Counted from the stretch's first letter, positions 1-8,418 are shown. The stretch: 64,000 nucleotides of DNA from Paenibacillus sp. PvR098 (GCF_017833255.1 NZ_JAFIBU010000001.1:4384501-4448500); one strand, 5' to 3'. Notes: generated by a model from the letters alone, not told the origin. Made by a program: numbers and translations.

Positions 1-945
1 AGACCGACCTATCGGCTGTTGGTTGGCGTGCCCGGGCGAAGTAACGCGTTTGCTATCGCCGAGCGGCTCGGACTGGCGAAGCCGATCATTGACCATGCCC
101 GAGGCCAAGTCGGTGAAGAGGAGCAGCGCGTCGAGTCCATGATTGCGACACTGGAGCAGAATCGACTGCAGACCGAAGCGGAGCGCGTGACGGCAGAGCA
201 GCTGCGCCGCGAGGTCGAAGCGCAGCGCGAGCAGCTGGCGAACGAACGGCGGCGCTTCGAGGAGCAGCGGGATAAGCTGCTTGAAAGGGCTGAGCTAGAG
301 GCGCAGGAAGCGGTGGCGAAGACGCGGCGCGAAGCTGACGAAGTTATTGTGGAGCTCCGCAGGCTGCAGCGGGAAGAGGGAGCCGGCGTCAAGGACCATA
401 AGCTGAGCGAGCTCAAACGGCGTCTGAACGAGGCTGCACCGGAGCTGAAAGCAAAGCAGTCGGCCAAGGCGCCGAAGAAGAAGCCGGATCAAATCGGACC
501 GGGCGATGAAGTCATTGTGACGAGCCTTGGTCAAAGAGGCCATGTGGCCGAAATCGTCAACGCTCTGGAAGCCAATGTACAGCTAGGCATCCTCAAAATG
601 AAGGTGAAGCAGGCCGATTTGCAGCTCGTGAAACAGGCATCCGCACAGCCCAAGGCGCCTCCGAAAGCAACTTCAAGCTTGAAGCGGACCCGGGAAGATA
701 ACGCGAAGATGGAGCTTGATTTGCGAGGGGCTAATGTGGAGGAAGCCATCATCGAGGTGGACCGGTTTCTGGACGAATCGTATTTGGCCAATTTTGGACA
801 GGTATATATCATTCACGGTAAAGGAACCGGCGTGCTGAGAACGGGCATCCAGGAATTTTTGCGCAAGCACAAGCATGTCAAAAGCTACAGGATGGGTGCA
901 TATAATGAAGGCGGTGCCGGGGTGACGGTTGCGGAGCTGAAATGA
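1..945 (+). CDS. mutS2: Endonuclease MutS2, C-terminal part (5' truncated by window)
   Basis: The frame is open from base 1, so the start lies upstream. The visible 314 residues begin with the end of the MutS ATPase core (LLVGVPGRSNAFAIAERLG), continue as a long charged Glu/Arg/Gln-rich coiled coil, pass through a small beta-rich segment (GDEVIVTSLGQRG) and end in an Smr nuclease domain with the LDLRGANVEEA and HGKGTGVLR motifs. MutS2 is a branched-DNA binding ATPase/nuclease linked to suppression of recombination and, in Bacillus, to rescue of collided ribosomes. No catalytic N-terminal motif can be checked because it is outside the window. Confidence 0.95.
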   Translation, partial: RPTYRLLVGVPGRSNAFAIAERLGLAKPIIDHARGQVGEEEQRVESMIATLEQNRLQTEAERVTAEQLRREVEAQREQLANERRRFEEQRDKLLERAELEAQEAVAKTRREADEVIVELRRLQREEGAGVKDHKLSELKRRLNEAAPELKAKQSAKAPKKKPDQIGPGDEVIVTSLGQRGHVAEIVNALEANVQLGILKMKVKQADLQLVKQASAQPKAPPKATSSLKRTREDNAKMELDLRGANVEEAIIEVDRFLDESYLANFGQVYIIHGKGTGVLRTGIQEFLRKHKHVKSYRMGAYNEGGAGVTVAELK

Positions 946-995
946 CGGCTGCCGCCCCCAGGCCGAACTTATTTATGATTTTTTTCTTTCACTTA

Positions 996-1023
996 TGAAA
1001 CTCCGGAATAATTCTGTCGTATA
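996..1023 (+). promoter_or_regulatory. Sigma-W-type (ECF) promoter for pspA
   Basis: TGAAAC (996-1001), 16-base spacer, CGTATA (1018-1023). This is the exact layout of Bacillus sigma-W promoters, and pspA is a known sigma-W target in B. subtilis. Assignment to sigma-W here is inferred from the match. Confidence 0.8.
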
Positions 1024-1103
1024 TAAGAGTGTACAACATCGATGTTCCATAAGCTCTGCAGGCTGAAAACATAAAACCTAAACAAATTCGGGAGGGCTCC
1101 GAC

Positions 1104-1784
1104 ATGGGGATCTTTAAGAGACTGCGTGATTTGACAATGGCTTCGATTAACGATTTACTCGACAAAGCAGAAGACCCGGTAAAAATGTTAAACCAATTTT
1201 TACGCGATATGGAAGAAGACATTCGTGAGGCGGAGATCGCCGTTGCGAAGCAGATTGCCATTGAGAAGAAATTCAAGCAGCAATACGAAGAAGCGCTCGA
1301 GATGGTACAAAAGCGTGAGGAACAAGCGCTCAAGGCTCTTGAGGCCGGTAATGAGGATCTGGCCCGCCGCGCGCTTCAGGATAAGAAAGAGCACCAGGAG
1401 CGTCAAGACGAGATGAAAGGGCAGTTTGAGACGGCCAAAGCCAATGCCGACCGTCTGCGCCGCCAGCTTGTCGAGATGAAAGATGAATTCGGCAAGATGA
1501 AGAACAAGAAGGATATTCTCGTAGCCCGCGCTGAGGCGGCCAAAGCGCAAAAACAGATCAACCAAGCGATGTCCGGCTTCGGCAGCGACAACGCCTCCAA
1601 AGGCTTCGACCGGATGAGCGAAAAGGTGCTTCAGCTCGAAGCGGAAGCAGAAGCGAGCGGTGAGCTCAACTCCAAAGGGAAAAGCTTGGATGATGAGTTC
1701 GCCGCCCTCGGCAAAAATGACGGGGTGGATGACGAACTGGCTGCGCTCAAAGCAAGGCTGGCAGCAAGAAAGCAAGCTGAATAA
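1104..1784 (+). CDS. pspA: Phage shock protein A / IM30 family protein
   Basis: 226 residues, starting MGIFKRLRDLTMASINDLLDK, the usual amphipathic N-terminal helix of PspA/LiaH/IM30 proteins, followed by an almost unbroken charged coiled coil. These proteins form ESCRT-III-like oligomers on the inner face of the membrane and protect it under envelope stress. The start has a good ribosome-binding site (GGGAGG about 10 bases upstream). It is the first gene behind the sigma-W-like promoter and is followed, after a 10-bp hairpin, by a DUF350 membrane protein, a 27-residue membrane peptide and a zinc-ribbon protein on the same strand, suggesting an envelope-stress operon. Confidence 0.93.
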   Translation: MGIFKRLRDLTMASINDLLDKAEDPVKMLNQFLRDMEEDIREAEIAVAKQIAIEKKFKQQYEEALEMVQKREEQALKALEAGNEDLARRALQDKKEHQERQDEMKGQFETAKANADRLRRQLVEMKDEFGKMKNKKDILVARAEAAKAQKQINQAMSGFGSDNASKGFDRMSEKVLQLEAEAEASGELNSKGKSLDDEFAALGKNDGVDDELAALKARLAARKQAE

Positions 1785-1804
1785 TTTTATCATAAGCAAT
1801 CGCG

Positions 1805-1831
1805 GAGACTGAAGACTGTCCCTTCAGTCTC
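1805..1831 (+). terminator. Hairpin between pspA and DUF350 gene
   Basis: Perfect 10-bp inverted repeat GAGACTGAAG (1805-1814) / CTTCAGTCTC (1822-1831). There is no real T-run after it, so it is more likely a partial terminator or mRNA-stabilising stem that lets pspA be expressed above the downstream genes. Confidence 0.5.
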
Positions 1832-1879
1832 TTCGGTTGTTGTCCTTGTGCTTCCAAGTGAAAGGCGGGGAGATTCACC

Positions 1880-2302
1880 ATGATGAATGAAGAGGTGGAC
1901 CGTATGATGGGGAATCCGTATGTGGAAACGCTGGCGATATTTTCTGTCGCCGTGTTGGCGTTGATTGTTTTTTTGGCGGTGTTTGAGCTTGTTACGAAAT
2001 ACAAGGATTGGGAAGAGATTAAGAAGGGCAATGTCTCTGTAGCGATGGCGACGGGCGGCAAAATTTTCGGGATTTGTAACTTGTTCCGCTTTGCCATTCT
2101 CAACAACGACACGATATGGCACTCGCTGATTTGGGCCGGCTACGGATTCCTTCTGCTGCTGGTTGCTTATTTTATTTTTGAATTTTTAACACCGTATTTC
2201 AAAATTGACGAACAAATTCAGCAGGATAACCGGGCGGTAGGCTTTTTATCCATGACGATTTCGATTTCGCTATCTTACGTCGTGGGTGCCAGCGTTACCT
2301 GA
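1880..2302 (+). CDS. DUF350 family membrane protein
   Basis: 140 residues with three to four hydrophobic segments (about 18-38, 55-70, 78-100 and 120-138) and the charged loop KIDEQIQQDNRAVGF that is typical of DUF350 proteins. The function of the family is not established; members often sit beside pspA-like or other envelope genes. A GGGGAG site precedes the ATG. Two close in-frame ATGs (1880 and 1883) make the exact start uncertain by one codon. Context behind pspA supports a membrane-stress role, which is inference. Confidence 0.8.
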   Translation: MMNEEVDRMMGNPYVETLAIFSVAVLALIVFLAVFELVTKYKDWEEIKKGNVSVAMATGGKIFGICNLFRFAILNNDTIWHSLIWAGYGFLLLLVAYFIFEFLTPYFKIDEQIQQDNRAVGFLSMTISISLSYVVGASVT

Positions 2303-2343
2303 TGGAAGCCGGAGCGTTGTTCGACTTGAAGGAGGAACGTCCT

Positions 2344-2427
2344 GTGAAATATTTATGGGGCACCTTATTGGCGCTTGCGCTTGTGTTTTTGGGCGCGGGC
2401 GTTTACTATTTTATTAATAATGCATGA
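2344..2427 (+). CDS. 27-residue single-span membrane peptide
   Basis: A GTG start at 2344 is preceded by an excellent Shine-Dalgarno sequence (AAGGAGG). The peptide starts VKYLWGTLLALALVFLGAGV and is one hydrophobic helix ending in a polar tail YYFINNA. It lies between the DUF350 gene and the zinc-ribbon gene on the same strand, and its stop is 25 bases before the next start. It is too short for most gene finders. I know of no named family; the strong ribosome-binding site is the main support. Confidence 0.6.
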   Translation: MKYLWGTLLALALVFLGAGVYYFINNA

Positions 2428-2452
2428 TGTTGATAAAGGGGAGGAATATCGT

Positions 2453-2959
2453 TTGTCGCAATCGTATGACTCTCTATGCCCTTGGTGCCAAACCGAGATC
2501 GTCTGGGATCCGGAGATTGGCCCTGAAGAAACGTGCCCGCACTGCTTCAATGAGCTAGGAGATTATCGCAGCCTCAATGTTACGGTCAAACCATCGGATC
2601 AACAGATTACGATGGATGAAGAAGATGATGAGGACGATTATGCTTTCTCTCAAGAAGACATGGAGTTGATGGATGAATACGAGGAACGTGTCGGGCAGGT
2701 GCTGGACAGTCAGGAGGAAGCTCCTGAATGCGGCACATGCCACAGTTTGATGCTGTTCGCCGGAACACAAAAGGGAAAGGGATCTCAAGAATTCGTACCG
2801 TTTGTGCACGACAGCTTGAAGAAGCCTTTGCTAACAGCTTCCTTCTCATCTCAGGTTTACGTTTGTCCTTCATGCTTCAAGGTGGAGTATTCTTTGGCCG
2901 AAGGGGATCGGCTTGCCATGATCGAGCTGCTCCGTTCTAACGGCAGTTCATCGTCATAA
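2453..2959 (+). CDS. Zinc-ribbon protein of unknown function
   Basis: 168 residues from a TTG start preceded by AGGGGAGG; an upstream in-frame ATG (2420) lacks such a site. Two pairs of CxxC form an N-terminal zinc ribbon (CPWC and CPHC within the first 30 residues), and a second pair lies further on (CGTC near residue 88, CPSC near residue 140). Between them is a highly acidic stretch (DEEDDEDDYAF). Conserved-hypothetical in appearance; possibly a nucleic-acid or protein adaptor. It is the last gene of the pspA cluster and is followed by a terminator-like hairpin. Confidence 0.8.
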   Translation: MSQSYDSLCPWCQTEIVWDPEIGPEETCPHCFNELGDYRSLNVTVKPSDQQITMDEEDDEDDYAFSQEDMELMDEYEERVGQVLDSQEEAPECGTCHSLMLFAGTQKGKGSQEFVPFVHDSLKKPLLTASFSSQVYVCPSCFKVEYSLAEGDRLAMIELLRSNGSSSS

Positions 2960-2964
2960 GTTTG

Positions 2965-2995
2965 CGGGGAGAGGCATTCGTGCTTCTCCCCGTTT
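2965..2995 (+). terminator. Probable terminator of the pspA cluster
   Basis: CGGGGAGA (2965-2972) pairs with TCTCCCCG (2985-2992) followed by a short TTTC tract. Confidence 0.6.
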
Positions 2996-3071
2996 CGTGT
3001 TCCTTGGAGTTTCCATATACGGGAAACGCTCATGTTTTTTGTCTTATTGGGAAGCTTAACTAAGACATTAC

Positions 3072-4412
3072 ATGGGATTAGGTGAGCGAATGCATACCGG
3101 AACTAAACATTTTCCAGACCATTGGACACGTGGAGGCGGCAAAGGCGGCCACCCTCATAAGTGGCGAGAAAGGGAAGGCTCGGGTGGCCGGGACAATGAG
3201 GAGCCGGGGAATTCAAAGAACGCCCCATTAACGGGTCAGTCCCGGCTGCTGCTGGCGGTCAACGGCTTATTTGCAGCCGCCAACGCTTTATCCGGCATTT
3301 TCGTCAATGTGTATCTCTGGAAGGCAAAGCACGATTTTGCGGTTATTGGATGGTTTACGCTGATGCACCACTTAACCATGGCCATGACGTTCTGGCTAGC
3401 CGGCAAATGGGTGAAGGAACACAATAAAATGAACTGTCTGCGAACTGGAGTGGCGGTTGCCGCGTTGTTTTATTTGCTTGTGTTGTGGTTTGGCGAGCGG
3501 GCAGCGGATTACTTTTTGCTGCTAGGCGCCGTTCAGGGGCTTTCGTCCGGATTGTTCTGGCTTGCGTTCAATGTCATCTATTTCGAGGTGACGGACCCGG
3601 ACAACCGCGACCGATTTAACGGAGCGGCAGGACTGCTCGGATCGGGAGCAGGGATGATTGCTCCTTGGATTTCGGGGTTTCTTATTGTCCGTATGCAGGA
3701 GTATAACGGGTATCGTCTCATTTTTACCTTGTCGCTTATCGTTTTTTGTGTGGGTGTATTCGTAAGCTTTTTTCTAAAAAAGCGGAAAACCTCCGGAAGG
3801 TATGAATGGTTCTTGACATGGCGCTGTTTGCGGCAAAAGGACACGGTATGGCGTAAGGTCGGGCTGGCTTTGATGGCCCAGGGAATACGAGAAGGGGTAT
3901 TCGTTTTTATGATCACTCTGCTCGTTTATGTGCATACAGGAAGTGAAATGAAGCTCGGCAATTTTTCACTTCTGACCTCCGCTGCGGCTTTGATTAGCTT
4001 TATGATTGCGGGCAGGCTGCTGCGTCCGGAATACCGGCCGAAGGCGATACTGATCGGAGCGGTGATGCTGGTGTTGATTATACTTCCTTTTTTCTGGAAG
4101 GTTAATTTTGCTACCCTCCTGGTATTCGGGATTGGGGCAGCAATTTTCTATCCGCTTTACGGCATCCCGATGACTTCTATCGTCTTCGATCTGATCGGCG
4201 GCGATAATGAAAGCGTGAAGCGCCGGGAGGAATATATCGTCATGAGGGAGCTTGCATTGAATGCCGGACGTCTGCTAGGTACGGCGGTATTCATCATCGT
4301 AGTATCGTTGACCAGATCGCCAGCAGCGATGAACTGGCTGCTGCTGGCCATTGGAAGCTCGCCGATTGCGGCTTCGTATTGGATTCGTAAAGCTCAGGAG
4401 GCTAAAGTATAG
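3072..4412 (+). CDS. MFS transporter (YqgE-like)
   Basis: 446 residues from ATG 3072; ATG 3090 is an in-frame alternative with a nearer AGGTGAG site. A hydrophilic Gly/His/Lys-rich N-terminal tail of about 55 residues precedes around twelve hydrophobic segments in two halves, with a basic cytoplasmic loop in the middle (SFFLKKRKTSGRYEW). The pattern fits major facilitator transporters of the YqgE type found in Bacilli; the substrate is unknown. The long soluble N-terminus is unusual for the family and may mean that the later start, or one inside the tail, is real. Confidence 0.8.
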   Translation: MGLGERMHTGTKHFPDHWTRGGGKGGHPHKWREREGSGGRDNEEPGNSKNAPLTGQSRLLLAVNGLFAAANALSGIFVNVYLWKAKHDFAVIGWFTLMHHLTMAMTFWLAGKWVKEHNKMNCLRTGVAVAALFYLLVLWFGERAADYFLLLGAVQGLSSGLFWLAFNVIYFEVTDPDNRDRFNGAAGLLGSGAGMIAPWISGFLIVRMQEYNGYRLIFTLSLIVFCVGVFVSFFLKKRKTSGRYEWFLTWRCLRQKDTVWRKVGLALMAQGIREGVFVFMITLLVYVHTGSEMKLGNFSLLTSAAALISFMIAGRLLRPEYRPKAILIGAVMLVLIILPFFWKVNFATLLVFGIGAAIFYPLYGIPMTSIVFDLIGGDNESVKRREEYIVMRELALNAGRLLGTAVFIIVVSLTRSPAAMNWLLLAIGSSPIAASYWIRKAQEAKV

Positions 4413-4435
4413 GCGTACGTATAAGGGGAGGAAAC

Positions 4436-4463
4436 TTGACAAAATACGCCCTCCCGATAGAAT
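4436..4463 (+). promoter_or_regulatory. Sigma-A promoter for cysK
   Basis: TTGACA (4436-4441), 16-base spacer, TAGAAT (4458-4463), 70 bases before the cysK start. Confidence 0.75.
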
Positions 4464-4488
4464 AATAGGGATAGAGTGTTGTTTGGAT

Positions 4489-4514
4489 GTACGGAAGCCT
4501 CGAATATTCCGTAC
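4489..4514 (+). promoter_or_regulatory. Inverted repeat in cysK leader
   Basis: Perfect 8-bp inverted repeat GTACGGAA (4489-4496) / TTCCGTAC (4507-4514) between the promoter and the ribosome-binding site. It could be an operator or a leader hairpin; it does not match a regulator I can name. Confidence 0.45.
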
Positions 4515-4533
4515 CGAAGGGAGTGGCTGCATC

Positions 4534-5460
4534 ATGAGTACAAACAGAAAGATGGTAAACAGCATAACGGAGTTGATTGGGGATACGCCGGCCGTTCGGG
4601 TCAACCGACTCGTGGGCGTGGATGATGCGGAGCTATACGTAAAGCTTGAATATTTCAATCCGAGCGGGAGTGTCAAAGACCGAGCGGCATTCAATCTGAT
4701 CGCTCAAGCGGAGAAGGACGGATTCATTCGTCCCGGCGCTACAATCATTGAGCCGACGAGTGGAAACACGGGAATCGGGCTCGCCATGAACGCGGCGGCG
4801 AAAGGCTATAAAGCGATTCTGATTATGCCTGACAATATGACAAAGGAACGAATTAACCTGCTGAAGGCTTATGGTGCGGATGTAGTGCTGACGCCCGCGG
4901 CGGAACGGATGCCGGGCGCCATTAAGAAGGCGCTTGAGCTGCAAGCGCAAATTCCGAACAGTTTTATACCCCAGCAGTTTGAAAATAAAGCGAACCCGGA
5001 TATCCATAGGGTAACGACAGCTCTGGAGATCATCGAACAGATGGAAGGGCGTCTGGACGCCTTCGTCGCCACCTCGGGAACCGGAGGGACCATTACCGGT
5101 ACGGGAGAAGTACTCCGCGAGAAGCTGCCGGGCATCGGCATCTATGTCGTTGAGCCTAAAGGCTCACCAGTTCTTTCGGGGGGGCAGCCGGGACCGCATA
5201 AGCTGGTTGGTACCAGCCCCGGCTTCGTGCCTTCGATTCTGAACACGGACGTCTACGACGAGATCGTGCAAGTAGCTGACGAAGACGCGCTGCAGACAAC
5301 CCGTGACTTGGCAAGGCTTGAGGGCATCCTGGTAGGACCGTCCGCAGGCGCCGCCGTATGGACCGGTCTGCAGGTGGCACGTAAGCTTGGACGCGGCAAG
5401 CGGGTGCTGTGTATCGCACCGGACACGGGAGAGCGATATTTAAGCATGGACATCTTTTAA
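4534..5460 (+). CDS. cysK: Cysteine synthase (O-acetylserine sulfhydrylase)
   Basis: 308 residues, the normal CysK length. The PLP lysine is K48 in NPSGSVKDRAAF, the substrate loop is EPTSGNTGIG, and the phosphate-binding loop is TSGTGGTITGTGEVL; the C-terminus IAPDTGERYLS is typical. It makes cysteine from O-acetylserine and sulfide in the cytoplasm. The ATG at 4534 is chosen because it aligns with the family N-terminus and has GAAGGGAG upstream; the open frame extends further back without a ribosome-binding site. Monocistronic, with its own promoter and a terminator-like structure after it. Confidence 0.93.
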   Translation: MSTNRKMVNSITELIGDTPAVRVNRLVGVDDAELYVKLEYFNPSGSVKDRAAFNLIAQAEKDGFIRPGATIIEPTSGNTGIGLAMNAAAKGYKAILIMPDNMTKERINLLKAYGADVVLTPAAERMPGAIKKALELQAQIPNSFIPQQFENKANPDIHRVTTALEIIEQMEGRLDAFVATSGTGGTITGTGEVLREKLPGIGIYVVEPKGSPVLSGGQPGPHKLVGTSPGFVPSILNTDVYDEIVQVADEDALQTTRDLARLEGILVGPSAGAAVWTGLQVARKLGRGKRVLCIAPDTGERYLSMDIF

Positions 5461-5482
5461 ATTCAAGCGGAAGTAGTGAAGC

Positions 5483-5524
5483 AACGGCGGGACTGTCCCT
5501 AGAGGGGAGGGCCTGCCGTTTTGT
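5483..5524 (+). terminator. Terminator-like structure after cysK
   Basis: AACGGC (5483-5488) pairs with GCCGTT (5515-5520), with an inner GGGAC/GTCCC hairpin and a TTTT tract at the end. Confidence 0.6.
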
Positions 5525-5625
5525 GTACAGTTGAGTTGATTACGCTTACACTTATTCCCCTTCAAAAGCCTACGCTGCCGTTAACTCCTGGTAAGGATAA
5601 ATATGGCAAAACAAAATGAAAATGC

Positions 5626-5654
5626 TTGTATAAATATACATTAATATGTATAAT
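5626..5654 (+). promoter_or_regulatory. Sigma-A promoter with overlapping palindrome
   Basis: TTGTAT (5626-5631), 17-base spacer, TATAAT (5649-5654). A 7-bp inverted repeat, TATACAT and ATGTATA around TAAT, overlaps the spacer and -10 and could be an operator. Confidence 0.65.
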
Positions 5655-5723
5655 AATAAATAAGAAGGACGGGAACATCGTTCTTTATGATCTTGACCAT
5701 CTTACTGGAGAGGGGAACCTTTC

Positions 5724-6011
5724 ATGAAAATCGCGCTGCACAATCAGCTTCCGGGCGAGGAGCAGTTTCAACAGTTGATCGAATCCGTTTTCGCGCATTC
5801 AGACCAATGCGGGGCTTTTGCATATGAAACGTACTCTCATAGCGACCGTGTTATAGCGGCTTATGATCAAGAACAGCTTGTGGGATTGGGATGTCTTGTA
5901 AATTCCGATCAGCACAGCATTGAAATTACGGTGCTTCCTGGGTACAAGGGACGGGAAATTGAAGGATATATGCGTAAACTTCTTACGCCCCGCAGCATCT
6001 GCCATTGTTAA
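5724..6011 (+). CDS. Short GNAT-like acetyltransferase fragment
   Basis: 95 residues with GAGGGGAAC upstream. The middle resembles GNAT strands (DRVIAAYDQEQLVGLGCLV then IEITVLPGYKGREIEGYMRKLL), but the acetyl-CoA loop is degenerate compared with the usual Q/RxxGxG/A and the protein stops right after that helix. Typical GNATs are about 140-150 residues, so this is either a shortened, perhaps inactive member or a truncated gene. It has its own promoter and a good terminator, so it is probably expressed. Confidence 0.6.
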   Translation: MKIALHNQLPGEEQFQQLIESVFAHSDQCGAFAYETYSHSDRVIAAYDQEQLVGLGCLVNSDQHSIEITVLPGYKGREIEGYMRKLLTPRSICHC

Positions 6012-6033
6012 ACGAATACCGCCGGCAATGACC

Positions 6034-6060
6034 AACCTCCATTTGATTGGAGGTTTTTTG
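6034..6060 (+). terminator. Rho-independent terminator
   Basis: AACCTCCA (6034-6041) / TGGAGGTT (6048-6055) followed by six T. Confidence 0.85.
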
Positions 6061-6294
6061 TCGTTTATTTTATTTTCCTCCTCCCTCATCATGTCAAGCC
6101 TGCGTATTTTTGCTTTGCCAAAAGACGGGCGATAGGTGTAATATGTAGTAATAATAAAAGCTTCTGGTCGAAGCCAGTCGAAGAATATATCGTGGTTAAG
6201 CGGAATCTTTTATTGATACAGAATGTTTATTTCTCGTTATTTATGTTAACGAATATCATTACTGTAACTTTAAGCTTTGTAGGAGGGCGCATCC

Positions 6295-6786
6295 ATGGAA
6301 CAATTCAAAATGAAAATCATTGAGCTGCTCAAAGAAGATGCACGCCGCACGCCGGCCTTGATCGCAACAATGCTCGGGGCTTCCGAGGCGGAAGTGTCGG
6401 AAGCGATTGGCGAGCTGGAGGAAGCAAATGTGATCGTGAAATACGCCACGGTCGTTAACTGGGCCAAAGTGGACAGCGAGAAAGTCACTGCCCTTATTGA
6501 AGTGCAAATTACGCCGGAGCGCGGACGCGGCTTTGACGCGATTTCCGAACGCATTTATTTATATCCAGAAGTAAAATCGGTCTATTTGATGTCCGGGGCA
6601 TATGATTTGCTCGTAGAAATCGAAGGTAAGACGCTTAAAGAGGTAGCAGCGTTCGTTTCCAATAAGCTTTCCCCGATTGATCGGGTGCTGTCGACGAAGA
6701 CGCATTTTATATTGAAAAAGTACAAGCAGGACGGAATTACCTTCGAGGACCATGAAGATGACCGCCGTCTCTTGATCTCGCCATAA
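6295..6786 (+). CDS. Lrp/AsnC family transcriptional regulator
   Basis: 163 residues. The N-terminal 55 residues form a winged helix-turn-helix (LLKEDARRTPALIATMLG), and the rest is an RAM-type ligand/oligomer domain (ALIEVQITPERGRG, SGAYDLLVEIEG). The start has TAGGAGGG seven bases upstream. It is 14 bases from the following aminotransferase gene, the same pairing as B. subtilis yugG-yugH, so it likely controls that gene in response to an amino acid. Amino-acid specificity cannot be read from the sequence. Confidence 0.88.
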   Translation: MEQFKMKIIELLKEDARRTPALIATMLGASEAEVSEAIGELEEANVIVKYATVVNWAKVDSEKVTALIEVQITPERGRGFDAISERIYLYPEVKSVYLMSGAYDLLVEIEGKTLKEVAAFVSNKLSPIDRVLSTKTHFILKKYKQDGITFEDHEDDRRLLISP

Positions 6787-6800
6787 AGGACGCTGAGAAG

Positions 6801-8006
6801 ATGATAGAGCATAAACAGGACCAGCAGCAACCACTGCAGACGAAGTCGATGAGCGGCTACCTGGCTCCGCTCGTGCGCGAAATTCCGCCATCAGGCATCC
6901 GTAAGTTTTTTGATCTTGTGAGCGGCAGCAAGGATATTATATCCCTTGGTGTGGGGGAACCTGACTTTAGCACACCTTGGCATGTTAGAGAAGCGTGCGT
7001 CTATTCGCTAGAACGCGGGAATACCAAGTATACACCGAACTCCGGTCTGCCCGAGCTGCGGGAAGCCATTGCCGAATACTTATACGAATCGTTTCATGTG
7101 CCTTACGAGCCTTCAGACGAGGTGCTTGTTACGGTAGGGGGAAGCGAAGCGATCGATTTGGCGCTGCGCGCTTTGGTTACTCAGGGAGACGAGATTCTTA
7201 TACCGGAGCCTTGTTACATTTCTTACAGCCCGATTACTCGAATCGGCGGCGGTATACCCGTCGGTATTGAGACATTCGCCAAAGACGGGTTCAAGCTGAC
7301 AGCGGAAGCGCTCAAAGCGGTGCTCACACCTCGTTCGAAAGTGCTTATTTTATGTTATCCGAGCAATCCTACCGGGGGCATCATGACCTATGAGGATTGG
7401 CTGCCTATTGCCAAAATCGTAGAGGAGAACGATTTGATCGTCATTTCCGACGAGATTTATGCCGAATTGACCTATGATCAAAAACACGTCAGCTTCGCTT
7501 CGATGCCGGGCATGCGCGACCGTACGATCCTTGTGAGCGGTTTTTCCAAGGCGTTTGCAATGACCGGTTGGCGGATGGGGTATGCCTGCGGGCACCGGGA
7601 TCTCATCTCGGCCATGCTTAAAATTCACCAGTACACGGTCATGTGTGCTCCGTCCATGGGACAAGTTGCTGCGCTGGAAGCGCTGAAACACGGTCTGGAG
7701 GAAAAGGACCGGATGGTAGAGTCATACAACCAGCGTCGTCGCTTGGTCGTTCAGGGCTTCCGGGAAATCGGACTGCAGTGCCATGAGCCTCAGGGAGCGT
7801 TCTATGCATTCCCCTCCATTCAGGCTACGGGGCTTAGCTCAGAGGAATTTGCTGAGAGACTGATTCTTGAGGCAAAGGTCGCAGCCGTGCCAGGCAATGT
7901 GTTCGGGTTAGGTGGAGAAGGGTTTGTCCGCTGTTCCTACGCTACATCGGTCAATCAATTAATCGAGGCCATAGATAGAATAGGAAATTTCATCAAAAAA
8001 CTGTAA
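6801..8006 (+). CDS. Class I aminotransferase (YugH/PatA-like)
   Basis: 401 residues, fold type I PLP enzyme. The catalytic lysine is K250 in SGFSKAFAMTGWRMGY, with the NPTGG and SDEIYAELTY motifs before it and a C-terminal arginine in GFVRCSYATS. It belongs to the aspartate/aromatic aminotransferase subgroup; a related B. subtilis enzyme is PatA (N-acetyl-diaminopimelate aminotransferase) or YugH. Co-transcription with the Lrp-type gene upstream is likely. A 13-bp hairpin follows. Confidence 0.88.
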   Translation: MIEHKQDQQQPLQTKSMSGYLAPLVREIPPSGIRKFFDLVSGSKDIISLGVGEPDFSTPWHVREACVYSLERGNTKYTPNSGLPELREAIAEYLYESFHVPYEPSDEVLVTVGGSEAIDLALRALVTQGDEILIPEPCYISYSPITRIGGGIPVGIETFAKDGFKLTAEALKAVLTPRSKVLILCYPSNPTGGIMTYEDWLPIAKIVEENDLIVISDEIYAELTYDQKHVSFASMPGMRDRTILVSGFSKAFAMTGWRMGYACGHRDLISAMLKIHQYTVMCAPSMGQVAALEALKHGLEEKDRMVESYNQRRRLVVQGFREIGLQCHEPQGAFYAFPSIQATGLSSEEFAERLILEAKVAAVPGNVFGLGGEGFVRCSYATSVNQLIEAIDRIGNFIKKL

Positions 8007-8062
8007 ATTCGACAAAATTAGCCATTTTCAAGCTCCCTATAAAATGTTATCTTAGATTTATG

Positions 8063-8099
8063 GAAGATTCATATGTTCATTCATATGAATCTTCTTCTT
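8063..8099 (+). terminator. Hairpin after aminotransferase gene
   Basis: Perfect 13-bp inverted repeat (8063-8075 / 8082-8094) with a TTCTT tract, probably the terminator of the Lrp-aminotransferase pair. Confidence 0.7.
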
Positions 8100-8135
8100 T
8101 ATAGGTCTAAAGATATGAGACGGGAGGGATGAAGA

Positions 8136-8405
8136 ATGGCTTTTCCAGAATATCAGCTTCGGCAAAACTTGAGTATCGGTTGGATTCGTGAGAATGATCA
8201 TAAGGCCAAGTGGATTTTTGGAACAAGAAAACGAGCTTCGTCTGCCTTATCTTTAGAAGATGACATTTATCACCTTCGACGTGAACTCGAGAGTCTTGTG
8301 CAAAGTGGAAACGACCTGACATCGCCGCAGGTGGTAAAAATCAGTATGGAGCTTGATCTTAAGATTAATGAATATATGAATCTGCATCGAAGAAGTCGGT
8401 CTTGA
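8136..8405 (+). CDS. Spo0E-like aspartyl-phosphate phosphatase
   Basis: 89 residues with a strong GGGAGGG site. The C-terminal half is the Spo0E helical hairpin: EDDIYHLRRELESLV, a linker, then VVKISMELDLKINEYMNL, where SMELD corresponds to the SQELD signature. Such proteins dephosphorylate Spo0A~P and delay sporulation. The N-terminal 40 residues (MAFPEYQLRQNLSIGWIREN) are extra compared with the shortest members. Its stop overlaps a terminator, so it is a single gene. Confidence 0.82.
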   Translation: MAFPEYQLRQNLSIGWIRENDHKAKWIFGTRKRASSALSLEDDIYHLRRELESLVQSGNDLTSPQVVKISMELDLKINEYMNLHRRSRS

Positions 8406-8418
8406 TCGGCTTCTTTTT
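8391..8418 (+). terminator. Terminator of the spo0E-like gene
   Basis: AGAAGTCG / CGGCTTCT stem overlapping the gene end, followed by a T-run. Confidence 0.75.
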
